Position numbers and translations under genes: made by a program. Of a stretch of 22,576 nucleotides of DNA, positions 7,499 through 14,922 are shown piece by piece; position 1 is the stretch's first letter; every line of letters begins with the position of its first letter. Location: contig CAZDZG010000018.1 of the NCBI GenBank assembly GCA_964509845.1, positions 1-22,576 on the forward strand, read 5' to 3'. This DNA is from WYZ-LMO6 sp964509845. Its GTDB lineage: Archaea; Hadarchaeota; Hadarchaeia; Hadarchaeales; WYZ-LMO6. The notes under the pieces are model-generated. The model was not told where the DNA came from and did not search any database. It worked only from the letters and a program-made list of their open reading frames with translations.

Positions 7499-8005
7499 TC
7501 AGGGTTTGGGAAGGACCCAGAAGTCGCAGTGTTCATCCCCCTGAGAGACGCACCTCACCTCCTCCACCCTGAACTTCCTTCCCGTGAAGACCTCCGTCAC
7601 CCCGGCTATGAACCCCGCCAGGTAGTGGCAGGCCTTGCTTCCCGTCCTCAGCCTCCTGGCGAGGAAGCTCCCTCCCCTGAACCTGAGAATCCTCCTCTCC
7701 CCCTCCTTGAAGAACTCTATCTCCCCCGCCCCGCTGCATTCGAAAAAGGCATTCGAGTACCTCACCTTCTCCCTTATGTCCCTCCCCTCCAGCCCGAACT
7801 CCTCCACCATCCACCTTCCCGCCTTCTTCCCGCAGCCGAACCCTATCTCGTAGAGCAGGGAGTAGGGCAGGCCCGTCCTTATGTCCCTGGGGATCACCTC
7901 CTCGATCTTCCTCCCCATGTGGAGCATGCAGCAGAACCACATCTCAAAGGCCTTCCTCCAGTTCTCGGAAAGGTACCTCCTCATCTCGGCCCTGGCATCC
8001 TCCAT
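7499..8005 (-). CDS. V4R (4-vinyl reductase-like) domain protein
   Basis: The 168-residue protein ends in a typical V4R domain, a small-molecule-binding fold often found in regulators and tetrapyrrole or aromatic metabolism. Landmarks are TGSKACHYLAGFIAGVTEVFTG (about 121-142) and VRCVSQGDEHCDFWV (about 150-164), with C126, H127, C152 and C160 as possible ligand-binding residues. The helical N-terminal half (MWFCCMLHMG near 22-31) resembles the heterodimerising part seen in stand-alone archaeal V4R proteins. A TATA box is centred 26-27 nt before ATG 8005, so I take this start. The gene leads a unit with gatC-gatA-gatB 24 nt behind. Its ligand is unknown, and a link to tRNA amidation is only positional. 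Confidence 0.85.
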   Translation of the reverse strand: MEDARAEMRRYLSENWRKAFEMWFCCMLHMGRKIEEVIPRDIRTGLPYSLLYEIGFGCGKKAGRWMVEEFGLEGRDIREKVRYSNAFFECSGAGEIEFFKEGERRILRFRGGSFLARRLRTGSKACHYLAGFIAGVTEVFTGRKFRVEEVRCVSQGDEHCDFWVLPKP

Positions 8006-8027
8006 CTTCTGCTTTAGGCCCCGACCT

Positions 8028-8035
8028 CTATAATA
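8028..8035 (-). promoter_or_regulatory. TATA box for the V4R-gatCAB unit
   Basis: On the minus strand TATTATAG is centred about 26-27 nt before the V4R start codon. No further TATA box appears before gatC, gatA or gatB. Confidence 0.5.
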
Positions 8036-8054
8036 GCTTCTCGCAGGCTCAACC

Positions 8055-8061
8055 CTAAAAG
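8055..8061 (+). promoter_or_regulatory. TATA-like element for the amrS-metE-like unit
   Basis: CTAAAAG is centred 26 nt before the ATG at 8084, matching the other predicted leaderless promoters of the window. Its last four bases belong to the inverted repeat at 8058-8077. Confidence 0.45.
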
Positions 8062-8077
8062 TGGGCCCGACCACTTT
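8058..8077. repeat. Inverted repeat between TATA box and start codon (candidate operator)
   Basis: AAAGTGG and CCACTTT form perfect 7-bp arms separated by six bases (GCCCGA). The dyad begins in the TATA box and ends six bases before the start codon. A protein bound here would block transcription initiation. The cognate regulator is not identifiable from this window. Confidence 0.45.
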
Positions 8078-8083
8078 CCGGTG

Positions 8084-9106
8084 ATGAAGAGGCCGGCCGA
8101 ATTCTGGGAACCGGAAGGGGAGAAGGTGAGGTGCCTTCTCTGTCCCAGACTCTGCCTCATCCCGGAGGGGAAGACGGGGTTTTGCGGGGCGAGGAAAAAC
8201 GAAAACGGAAGGCTCTACACCCTCATCTACGGGGTGGTCACGGCGGCCAATCCCGACCCCATAGAGAAGAAGCCCCTGCATCACTTCTGGCCCGGCTCCC
8301 TGGTCTTCTCCCTCTCCAGCGTGGGATGCAACTTCAAATGCGACTTCTGCCAGAACTGGGAGCTCTCCCAGAGCAGGCTGGGGGAGGTCTACTTCAGGGA
8401 GATGACACCCGGGGAGGCGGTGGAGGGGGCGGAGGAGACGGGATGCCTGGGCATAGCCTTCACCTACAACGAACCCTCCATCTGGTGGGAGTACTGTTAT
8501 GACGTCAGCAGGCTGGCCAAGGAAAAGGGCCTGTACACGGTGCTGGTGACCAACGGGTACCTCAACCTCCCTGCCTGGGAAAAACTCTCCCCCTACCTGG
8601 ACGCGGCCAACGTGGACGTGAAGGCCTTCACGGACCGCTTCTACCGAAAGTTCCCCGGCGTCCCCAGCCTCAAACCCGTGCTGGAGAGCTGTGAGTGGCT
8701 GGTGCAGAAGGGAAAGCACCTGGAGGTGACCTACCTCCTCATCCCTGGGGAGAACGATGATCCGGAGGAAATAAGGGGGTTCTGCCGCTGGGTTAGGGAG
8801 AGGCTCTCCCCTGATGTCCCCGTCCACTTCAGCAGGTTTTTCCCCCACTACAGGCTTCTGGACAGGGGCCCCACTCCCCTCAGGACCCTTGAGAGGGCCA
8901 GGGAGATAGCCAGGGAGGAGGGACTGGAATTCGTCTACCTGGGAAACGTGGCCCTGCCCGGGGCTGAGGACACCCTCTGCCCCTCCTGCGGGGAGCTGCT
9001 GGTTAAGAGGGCGGGCTTTACCGTCCTCGGCTACAGGCTGAAGGAGGGGAGGTGCCCGCGCTGCGGGAGGAAGATAAGGATGGTGGGGGAGTTCGGGGGA
9101 GGGTGA
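8084..9106 (+). CDS. amrS: AmmeMemoRadiSam-system radical SAM enzyme
   Basis: This is a member of the radical SAM family related to pyruvate formate-lyase activating enzymes that co-occurs with AMMECR1 and MEMO1 proteins; its reaction is unknown. The N-terminus carries a cysteine-rich element (CLLCPRLCLI, then GFCGAR), followed by the cluster motif CNFKCDFCQNW near residues 82-91 that binds the 4Fe-4S cluster. Other features are FTYNEPSIWWEY, VTNGYLN, NVDVKAFTDRFYRK and HFSRFFPHYRL. The C-terminal part holds two CxxC pairs (CPSC near 296 and CPRC near 324), a probable zinc ribbon. GTG 8081 is an alternative start one codon upstream. The stop overlaps the next start as TGATG, so the MetE-like gene is coupled. 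Neither AMMECR1 nor MEMO1 is nearby. Confidence 0.92.
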   Translation: MKRPAEFWEPEGEKVRCLLCPRLCLIPEGKTGFCGARKNENGRLYTLIYGVVTAANPDPIEKKPLHHFWPGSLVFSLSSVGCNFKCDFCQNWELSQSRLGEVYFREMTPGEAVEGAEETGCLGIAFTYNEPSIWWEYCYDVSRLAKEKGLYTVLVTNGYLNLPAWEKLSPYLDAANVDVKAFTDRFYRKFPGVPSLKPVLESCEWLVQKGKHLEVTYLLIPGENDDPEEIRGFCRWVRERLSPDVPVHFSRFFPHYRLLDRGPTPLRTLERAREIAREEGLEFVYLGNVALPGAEDTLCPSCGELLVKRAGFTVLGYRLKEGRCPRCGRKIRMVGEFGGG

Positions 9107-10146
9107 TGGAGACCTACGATGTGGGAAGCCTCCCCGTGCCCGGAGACGAGAGGAGGCTGGAGGAGGGAAGGAGAAAGTATGCAAAGGAAGGGGGGGAGGA
9201 GGCGGAGTACTTCGAGCGCCTGGTGGTCTCCTCCTTCCTGGACAAGATCAGGTGCGGGATAGACCTCCCCAACTATCCCCAGTTCTCGGACATGATCTCA
9301 AGCTTCCTGGAGCCCCTGCGGGGGGTGAGGAGGAAGGGAGAGGGATACGTGCTGGAGGAGGAGCCCTCCCTCAGGCCGGGGGAGGAGGTCCTTCCGGAGG
9401 TGAGGGCCCTCCTGAGGAACTCGGGGGAGCTGGGGGAGGGAAGGATGAAGGTCTGCGTAACCGGTCCCTACACCCTGGCCTCCCTCTTCCCGGGATGGGA
9501 CGAAAGCCTCTTCACCCTCCTCTCCAGGCCGCTGGCCGAGCTGGTGTCCCACAACCTTCCCCGGGGAAGGGGACTGAGGGTGGAGCTCCTCTCCCTCGAT
9601 GAGCCCGTCTTCGGGGTGGACGATCCCAGACTGGACAGGGGATCGGAGGGAAGGGAGGTCCTGCTGAAGGCCTGGGAGGAGGTGCTGGGAGCGGCGAGGA
9701 GGAAAGGGGTGAGGACCTCCCTCCACCTGCACCGAACCTCGGATGGGCTGTTCTGGGAGCTGCAGAACCTGGAGGTGGTGGAGTCCCACGTGGACGATCC
9801 CCTCTATTCCTCCCCCGACACCCTCCGCCTGCTGGAGAGGAAGGACAAGTTCCTGAAGGTCAGCGTGGCCAGGACGGATTTCGACCTTCTGGTGGAGGGG
9901 AAGGTGGGAACGGGGGAGAAGGTGGGGGAGGTGTGGAGGGGAATAAGGGAGGGGAGGGTGAGGGCTGAGGAGTACCTGGAGGAGGAGGAGGAGATGGGCC
10001 TCAGGCTGAGGAAGGCGGTGGAGAAGTTCGGGGAGAGGGTGGTCTACGCAGGACCGGAGTGTGGTCTCAGGGGCTTCCCCACCTACGAGAGCGCCCTGGA
10101 GTGCCTGAGGAGGGTCGCCAGAGCCGCCAAACGCTGGTCGCCCTAG
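9106..10146 (+). CDS. Core MetE-like protein (cobalamin-independent methionine synthase family)
   Basis: The 346-residue product matches only the catalytic C-terminal barrel of MetE, as in archaeal 'core' methionine synthases, which take methyl groups from donors other than methyltetrahydrofolate. Landmarks are DVGSLPVP at the start, VTGPYTLA (118-125), SLDEPVFG (163-170) and AGPECGLRGFPTYESALECL (315-334). In MetE the zinc ligands are His, Cys, Glu and Cys. Here the equivalents appear to be H207, H209, E226 and C319: the HxC motif reads HLH, so one cysteine ligand is replaced by histidine. The protein may be a methyltransferase with altered metal chemistry rather than a standard methionine synthase. 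It is translationally coupled to the radical SAM gene (TGATG). Its stop shares the palindrome CTAG with the convergent glmM stop. Confidence 0.82.
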   Translation: METYDVGSLPVPGDERRLEEGRRKYAKEGGEEAEYFERLVVSSFLDKIRCGIDLPNYPQFSDMISSFLEPLRGVRRKGEGYVLEEEPSLRPGEEVLPEVRALLRNSGELGEGRMKVCVTGPYTLASLFPGWDESLFTLLSRPLAELVSHNLPRGRGLRVELLSLDEPVFGVDDPRLDRGSEGREVLLKAWEEVLGAARRKGVRTSLHLHRTSDGLFWELQNLEVVESHVDDPLYSSPDTLRLLERKDKFLKVSVARTDFDLLVEGKVGTGEKVGEVWRGIREGRVRAEEYLEEEEEMGLRLRKAVEKFGERVVYAGPECGLRGFPTYESALECLRRVARAAKRWSP

Positions 10147-11492
10147 GCGGCCTCCACGGCCTCCCTCAGCTTCCTCAGCCCCAGCTCCGCCAGCTCCCTG
10201 GCCCTGGCCTCCGTCCTGGCCTCCGCAAAGCACCTGAAGATCGGCTCCGTCCCGGAGGGCCGGAGAAGGAGCCAGCCATCCTCCAGCTGCACCTTCAGGC
10301 CATCCGTCCTGTCCACCGGATAGGAGGAGAACTCCCTCTCCAGCCTTCCCAGGACCTTCCCCTTCAGTTCGTCGGGACAGGGGACCCTCTCCTTTATCTG
10401 GAAGTAGAGGGGAAGCGTAGCGTCGAATTCCGAGGTGCTCCTCCCGCTCTCCGCCAGCGCCTCCACGAACTTCAGGGAGGTGAAGATTCCCTCCCTGCAC
10501 CTTGACCAGTCGAAGAACATCACCCCCCCATTCTCCTCCCCTCCCAGGTCCCCCCCGTTCCTCTTGAACTCTCCCACGATCTCCGGCTCCCCCACCCTGG
10601 TCCGCACCACCTCCCCTCCCAGCTCCCTGGCCACATCGTCTATCACGGAGCTGGTGGCCACGGGAGTGATGATCCTGGGCTTCCTCCTTCCCCTGAGGTA
10701 GTGCCTGGCCACCAGCGCGAAAACCCTGTCCCCCATCAGCACCCTTCCCCTTTCGTCCGCCACCACGGAGCGGTCCGCATCCCCGTCCAGGGCTATGCCC
10801 AGGTCCGCCCCCGTGGAGACCACCATGCGGGAGAGGAGGGTGAGGTTCTCGGGGAGGGGTTCCAGCTTTCTGGAGGGATAGGTCCCGTCCAGGTAGTCGT
10901 TCATGGAGATCACCTGCACGCCCAGCTCGGAGAGCAAACCCGGGACCACCAGGGAGCCCACGGCGTTCCCGCAGTCCACCACCACCTTGAGCCTCCTGTC
11001 CGGGGCCCTCACCCTCTTCAGCACCTCCTCCCGATAGGGCCCCAGGGCGTCCGCCTCCTCCACCCCACCTATCTCCCTCCACCCCACCTTCTTCAGCCTT
11101 CCCTCCTCCAGCATCCTCTCTATCTCCCCCTCCCTCTCCCTGGAAAAGCCGCTCCCGTCCTCCTCCCAGAACTTCACCCCGTTATACTCGGGAGGGTTGT
11201 GGGAGGCCGTGATCATCACCCCCGCCGAGCACCGGAAATACCTCACCCCGAAGGAGAGGACGGGGGTGGGGACCAGGCCAAACCTTAGCACGCTGCAACC
11301 CCCGCTGGTGAGGCCGGCGATCACGGCCTGTTCCAGCATCTCCGAGGAGGTGCGGTTGTCCCTGCCCACCGCCACCTCTCCCTCGTTGCCCAGGTGGGTG
11401 GCCAGGGCCAGGCCCAGCCTGTAGGCCAGCTCCGGGGTCAGCTCCACGTTGGCCACCCCCCTCACCCCGAAGGTCCCGAAGAGCCTGGGCAT
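10143..11492 (-). CDS. glmM: Phosphoglucosamine mutase / phosphomannomutase
   Basis: This is an alpha-D-phosphohexomutase of 449 residues that interconverts 6-phosphate and 1-phosphate sugars, feeding UDP-GlcNAc or GDP-mannose synthesis. The four domain signatures are present: the phosphoserine loop ITASHNPPEYNG with S97, the metal-binding loop DGDADR (236-241), the sugar-binding loop GEENGG (318-323), and the phosphate-binding loop RPSGTEP (411-417). The N-terminus LFGTFGVRGVAN is typical of archaeal GlmM/ManB. Sequence alone does not settle glucosamine against mannose; the GEENGG loop favours the GlmM-like group. It is a single gene with its own TATA box 25 nt upstream, and it ends on a CTAG shared with the convergent metE-like gene. 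Confidence 0.9.
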   Translation of the reverse strand: MPRLFGTFGVRGVANVELTPELAYRLGLALATHLGNEGEVAVGRDNRTSSEMLEQAVIAGLTSGGCSVLRFGLVPTPVLSFGVRYFRCSAGVMITASHNPPEYNGVKFWEEDGSGFSREREGEIERMLEEGRLKKVGWREIGGVEEADALGPYREEVLKRVRAPDRRLKVVVDCGNAVGSLVVPGLLSELGVQVISMNDYLDGTYPSRKLEPLPENLTLLSRMVVSTGADLGIALDGDADRSVVADERGRVLMGDRVFALVARHYLRGRRKPRIITPVATSSVIDDVARELGGEVVRTRVGEPEIVGEFKRNGGDLGGEENGGVMFFDWSRCREGIFTSLKFVEALAESGRSTSEFDATLPLYFQIKERVPCPDELKGKVLGRLEREFSSYPVDRTDGLKVQLEDGWLLLRPSGTEPIFRCFAEARTEARARELAELGLRKLREAVEAA

Positions 11493-11510
11493 CAGTAAGG
11501 ATGGGAAATC

Positions 11511-11520
11511 CCCCTTAAAG
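11511..11520 (-). promoter_or_regulatory. TATA box for glmM, followed by a G-tract
   Basis: The minus strand reads CTTTAAGGGGG, with the TTTAA core about 25 nt before the glmM ATG. It lies in the 39-nt gap after the trpF stop. The same TATA-plus-G-run pattern occurs at the promoters near 18733 and 19512. Confidence 0.5.
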
Positions 11521-11531
11521 CTTCGTCCGGG

Positions 11532-12170
11532 CTAGCCCAGACCCCTGACGGCCCTCACGAACTCCCTCATGAGCCCCTCCTCCTTCACCCCCGGGGAGCG
11601 CTCTATCCCGCTGGAGACATCCACCCCGTCCGGCCTCACCTCCTCCACCGCCCTCCTGACGTTCCGGGGATTGAGGCCCCCCGCCAAAAACACCGGCCTC
11701 TCCAGGGCTTCCCTGATCCTCCTGCTCACCGACCAGTCGTGGGTCCTGCCCGTCCCCCCTCCCAGCGGACCCTCCGTGTCCAGGAGCACGTAGTCCCCCA
11801 CCCTCTCCGCCTCCCTGGCCCTAAGGAGGAGGGACGACTCGGAGGGGGAGGGAGGGATGGGAACCGTCACCATGAGCTCCGCCCCGGGCCTCCTAAGCCT
11901 GGAGAGGGGGAAGAGGGGATTAACCTGGATCACCTCGGGCTCCAGCTCCCGGTAGACCCTCTCCACCTCCTCCGGGTTCTCGGGCCTCAGCACCACCACC
12001 CTCTTGATCCCCGAGCGGACGCGATCGAAGAGCTTCCTGGCCTCCTCCACCGAGACCCGTCTGGGTGAAGAGGGAACCAGGTTGATCCCTATGAAGTCCA
12101 CGCCCAGCTCGCAGGCCTTTTCCACATCCTCAGGCCGGGTGAAACCGCACATCTTTATCCTGATCCCCAT
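11532..12170 (-). CDS. trpF: Phosphoribosylanthranilate isomerase
   Basis: TrpF catalyses the Amadori rearrangement of PRA to CdRP, the third step of tryptophan synthesis. The 212-residue beta-alpha barrel begins with IKMCGFTRPEDV, in which C8 is the expected catalytic base. It continues with FIGINLVPSSPRRVS, LLDTEGPLGGGTGRTHDW (general-acid Asp and the loop that binds phosphate), LAGGLNPRNV and DGVDVSSGIE. The ATG is preceded by GAGGAGGGAAG. It overlaps the 3' end of trpA by 41 nt, much longer than the other trp junctions. It is the last gene of the operon, a position that differs from the EGCFBAD order known in Methanothermobacter. Confidence 0.96.
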   Translation of the reverse strand: MGIRIKMCGFTRPEDVEKACELGVDFIGINLVPSSPRRVSVEEARKLFDRVRSGIKRVVVLRPENPEEVERVYRELEPEVIQVNPLFPLSRLRRPGAELMVTVPIPPSPSESSLLLRAREAERVGDYVLLDTEGPLGGGTGRTHDWSVSRRIREALERPVFLAGGLNPRNVRRAVEEVRPDGVDVSSGIERSPGVKEEGLMREFVRAVRGLG

Positions 12171-12999
12171 CTTCCCTCCTCGGGCGGGCGGGACTTAAGA
12201 CGTTCCTGGTGGCCTCCTTCAGGGCCCCCAGGAACTCCGCGATCCTGGGAAGGGCAAGCTCCGGCTCCTCCAGGCTCTCCGCGTAAATCCTGGCTATGGC
12301 GCTCCCCACCGCGCACCCGTCCGCCCCCGCCCTCAGGAGGAGCCTCACCTGCTCGGGGCGGGAGATCCCGAAGCCGGCCAGGAGGGGGAGATCGGTGATT
12401 CCCCTCACCCTCCTCAGCAACTCCAGGGCGAAAGGCTCCACCTCCTCCCTCGCCCCCGTCACCCCCTCCACCCCTATGACGTAGAGGAAACCGGATGCCC
12501 TCTCCACGATCCTACCCAGTCTCCTCTCGCTGGTGGTGGGGGCCACCTGAAGGATCAGGTGCAATCCCTCCCTCCTGCATTCCTCCAGCAGCTCCCCCGC
12601 CTCTTCCACCGGCAGATCGGGAACCAGCAGGGCCTGAACCCCCGCCCTCCTGGCCTGCCCGCAGAACTCCCTCAGCCCCCTGGAGAAGATCACGTTATAG
12701 TAGGTGGTGAGGACCACGGGAAGCCTCAGCCCCTCCTCCCTCAGCCTCCTCACGCCCCTCAGGCAGTCCTCGGGGGTCACCCCGGCGGAAAGGGCCCTTT
12801 CGCAGGCTTCCACGAAGGTGGGACCGTCCGCCACGGGATCCGAGAAGGGGATTCCCACCTCCAGCAAATCCGCCCTCTCGGCCAGCGTTCTGAGGAGTCT
12901 TAAGGAAAAGGAGGGAGAGGGATCCCCGAAGTAAACGTGGGGCATGAGGGCTCCCTCCCCTCTCCTCCTCAGCTCCCTCAGGGTGACCTCAAGCTCCAT
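12130..12999 (-). CDS. trpA: Tryptophan synthase alpha chain
   Basis: TrpA cleaves indole-3-glycerol phosphate and channels indole to TrpB. The catalytic residues are E47 and D58 in the motif LLEVGIPFSDPVADGP, with the same 11-residue spacing as E49 and D60 of the Salmonella enzyme. Other landmarks are LTTYYNVIF, VQALLVPDLPVEE, LILQVAPTTSERRL, FLYVIGVEGVTGAR and GFGISRPEQV. At 289 residues it is about 20 longer than typical. The extra C-terminus (after KEATRN) is charged and encoded within the trpF overlap, so it may be a by-product of the overlap rather than a domain. The start overlaps the trpB end by 11 nt. Confidence 0.96.
   Translation of the reverse strand: MELEVTLRELRRRGEGALMPHVYFGDPSPSFSLRLLRTLAERADLLEVGIPFSDPVADGPTFVEACERALSAGVTPEDCLRGVRRLREEGLRLPVVLTTYYNVIFSRGLREFCGQARRAGVQALLVPDLPVEEAGELLEECRREGLHLILQVAPTTSERRLGRIVERASGFLYVIGVEGVTGAREEVEPFALELLRRVRGITDLPLLAGFGISRPEQVRLLLRAGADGCAVGSAIARIYAESLEEPELALPRIAEFLGALKEATRNVLSPARPRREDGDQDKDVRFHPA
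12194..12199 (-). promoter_or_regulatory. Possible internal TATA-like element before trpF
   Basis: CTTAAG inside the 3' end of trpA is centred 26-27 nt before the trpF ATG, exactly the spacing of the other predicted promoters. It is short and could be chance, but it could give trpF some transcription independent of the trpE promoter. Confidence 0.25.
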
Positions 13000-14164
13000 A
13001 GAAGTACCTCATCAGGGTTTCCAGGTCCTTGTCCCCCCTGCCCGAGAAGTTGATCACCACCACCTCCCCCCTGTCGAACTCCTCCGGGTGATGCAGGAGG
13101 AAGGCCAGGGCGTGGGCGGTCTCCAGAGCGGGGAGGAGGCCCTCCCTCCTGCAGGTGATCCTGACGGCCTCGAAGACCTCCCGGTCAAAGGCGTAAACGG
13201 GCTTGACCCGGCCCTTCTCGCACAGGTAAGAGATCTCCGGACCCCTTCCGGGGTAATTCAGACCCGCCGCCCTGGTCCTTGAGGGCTTGACCTGCCCGTG
13301 CTCGTCCTGAAGGAGCTGCATGAGGGCCCCGTGCAGCACCCCAGGCCTTCCCAGCTGGAAGGCCGCCGCGCTGTTATCCGCCTCCAGGCTCTCCCCTCCC
13401 CCTTCCACGAAGTAAAGCCTGACCTGCTCGTCCTCCAGGAAGGGTCTGAAGGCCCCCAGGGCATTGCTGCCCCCGCTCCCGCAAGCTATGATGGCATCGG
13501 GCAGCCTCCCCTCCCTCTCCAGGATCTGCTCCCTCAGTTCCCTCCCTATCACGCTCTGGAAGGTGGCCACGATCTCGGGGAAGGGATGGGGCCCCACGGT
13601 GGAGCCCATGAGGTAGTGGGTGGTCCTGCTGGACCTGGCCCATTCCCGCAGGGTGTCGGAGACGGCATCCTTCAGCACCCCCGAGCCCGTCCTGACGGGC
13701 GTGACCTTGGCCCCCAGCAGCAGCATGCGCTTCACGTTGCTGGCCTGCCTCTCCATGTCCCTTACCCCCATGAAGATCTCCACCTCCATGCCCACCACGT
13801 TTCCCGCCATGGCCGTGGCCAGGCCGTGCTGACCCGCGGCGGTCTCCGTGATGAGCCTGCTCTTGCCCATTCGCTTGGCCAGCAGGGCCTGTCCCAGGGT
13901 GTTGTTGAGCTTGTGGGAACCCCCCGTGACCAAATCCTCCCTCTTCAGGTAAACCCTGCAGCCGGTCAGCTCGCTAAGTCCCCTGGCGTGATAAAGGGGG
14001 GTGGGCCGGCCGGCGTAGTCCCTGAGGAGGACTCCCAGCTCCCGCTGGAAGTCGGGGGAGGGATAGAGGCGCTCGAAGGCCTCCTCCAGCTCCTCCAGCG
14101 CCTGCACCAGTACCTCGCTCACGTACCTTCCCCCGAAGCGTCCGAACCTCCCCTTCACGGCCAT
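12989..14164 (-). CDS. trpB: Tryptophan synthase beta chain (TrpB1 type)
   Basis: TrpB is the PLP enzyme that condenses indole with serine. The cofactor lysine is K85 in GGSHKLNN, and the catalytic glutamate is E106 in LITETAAGQHG. The glycine-rich phosphate-binding loop is CGSGGSNALG (about 227-236). The N-terminus FGGRYVSEVL and the segment LLQDEHGQVKPSRTRAAGLNYPGRGPE, which contacts the alpha subunit in the canonical complex, mark it as TrpB1, consistent with its place beside trpA. The 391-residue length is normal. It overlaps trpC by 10 nt and trpA by 11 nt. Confidence 0.97.
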   Translation of the reverse strand: MAVKGRFGRFGGRYVSEVLVQALEELEEAFERLYPSPDFQRELGVLLRDYAGRPTPLYHARGLSELTGCRVYLKREDLVTGGSHKLNNTLGQALLAKRMGKSRLITETAAGQHGLATAMAGNVVGMEVEIFMGVRDMERQASNVKRMLLLGAKVTPVRTGSGVLKDAVSDTLREWARSSRTTHYLMGSTVGPHPFPEIVATFQSVIGRELREQILEREGRLPDAIIACGSGGSNALGAFRPFLEDEQVRLYFVEGGGESLEADNSAAAFQLGRPGVLHGALMQLLQDEHGQVKPSRTRAAGLNYPGRGPEISYLCEKGRVKPVYAFDREVFEAVRITCRREGLLPALETAHALAFLLHHPEEFDRGEVVVINFSGRGDKDLETLMRYFYGA

Positions 14165-14922
14165 GCCCTCACCAGCTCCCCCACCTTCTCCTCCACCCTC
14201 TCCGCCCTCATGAGGGAGGTTCCAACCAGCACCGCGTGGGCCCCCGCCCTCAGCATCCTCCTCACCTGCTCGGGGGTCTCAATTCCACTCTCGCTCACCA
14301 GCGTCACTCCGGGGGGAACCAGGGGGGCGAGCCTTTCCGTCCGCGACAGATCCACCTCCAGGGTGTTCAGGTCCCTGTTGTTTATCCCTATCAGCCTGGC
14401 CCCGGCCGAGAGCGCCAGCTCCATTTCCTCCTCGTCCGTCACCTCCACCAGAGCCTCCATCCCCTCCTCCTCCGCCCTGCGGAGAAAGGAGGGGAGCCTC
14501 CTCCCCAGCACCGCCACCAGGAGGAGGATGGCATCGGCGCCAAGCCTGGAGGCCTCCTCGATCTGGTAGGGGTCCAGCACGAAATCCTTGCAAAGGAGGG
14601 GAACGGGAAGGTCGGAGAGCTCCCTCAGGAAGCCTGGGTCCCCCCCGAAGTACCTGGGCTCGGTGAGGACGGAGAGGGCCACGGCCCCTCCCCTCACCAT
14701 GGCCTCCGCCAGCCTCCTCCTCTCCTCCGGGTGGCGGAGCCTTCCGGCGGAGGGGGAGGAGAGCTTCAGCTCCCCTATCACCGGAGCCCCCCTCGCCCCC
14801 CTTATCGCCCCGATCAGGCTCCGCTTGGGCCTGGGAGGGAGGAGGCCGTGGAAAGGCCTTTCCCTCTTCCTCCTCTCCACCTCCCTTTCCACCTCGGGCA
14901 GGATTCCCTTCAGGAAGCTCAT
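14155..14922 (-). CDS. trpC: Indole-3-glycerol phosphate synthase
   Basis: TrpC closes the indole ring of CdRP with loss of CO2 and water. The active-site residues are visible in a 255-residue barrel: E51 and K53 in IGELKLSSPS, K112 in LLCKDFV, E160 in ALVEV, N182 in GINNRDL, and E211/S212 in LVSESGI. Positions are counted by eye and may be off by one. It is a single-domain enzyme, not fused to TrpF. The start overlaps the trpD stop as ATGA. The N-terminal helical extension EVEREVERRKRERPF is the usual substrate-closing element. Confidence 0.96.
   Translation of the reverse strand: MSFLKGILPEVEREVERRKRERPFHGLLPPRPKRSLIGAIRGARGAPVIGELKLSSPSAGRLRHPEERRRLAEAMVRGGAVALSVLTEPRYFGGDPGFLRELSDLPVPLLCKDFVLDPYQIEEASRLGADAILLLVAVLGRRLPSFLRRAEEEGMEALVEVTDEEEMELALSAGARLIGINNRDLNTLEVDLSRTERLAPLVPPGVTLVSESGIETPEQVRRMLRAGAHAVLVGTSLMRAERVEEKVGELVRAWP

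Noticed and set aside
8006..9184. Upstream extension of the V4R frame to a 561-residue protein
   Set aside because: The extension is antisense to the amrS gene and has no domain. The TATA box and ATG at 8005 define a normal V4R start.
9298..11082. A 594-residue open frame on the minus strand across the metE-like and glmM genes
   Set aside because: It is antisense to one well-supported gene and out of frame with another. Composition is Gly/Arg/Pro/His-rich without domains, a by-product of G+C-rich codons.
13298..14569. Long plus-strand frames opposite the trp genes (also 5029-5937, 6582-7214, 15225-16160 and 16891-17961)
   Set aside because: They are shadows of trpB, trpC, gatB, gatA, trpD and trpE, with low-complexity His/Pro/Leu-rich translations and no start signals.
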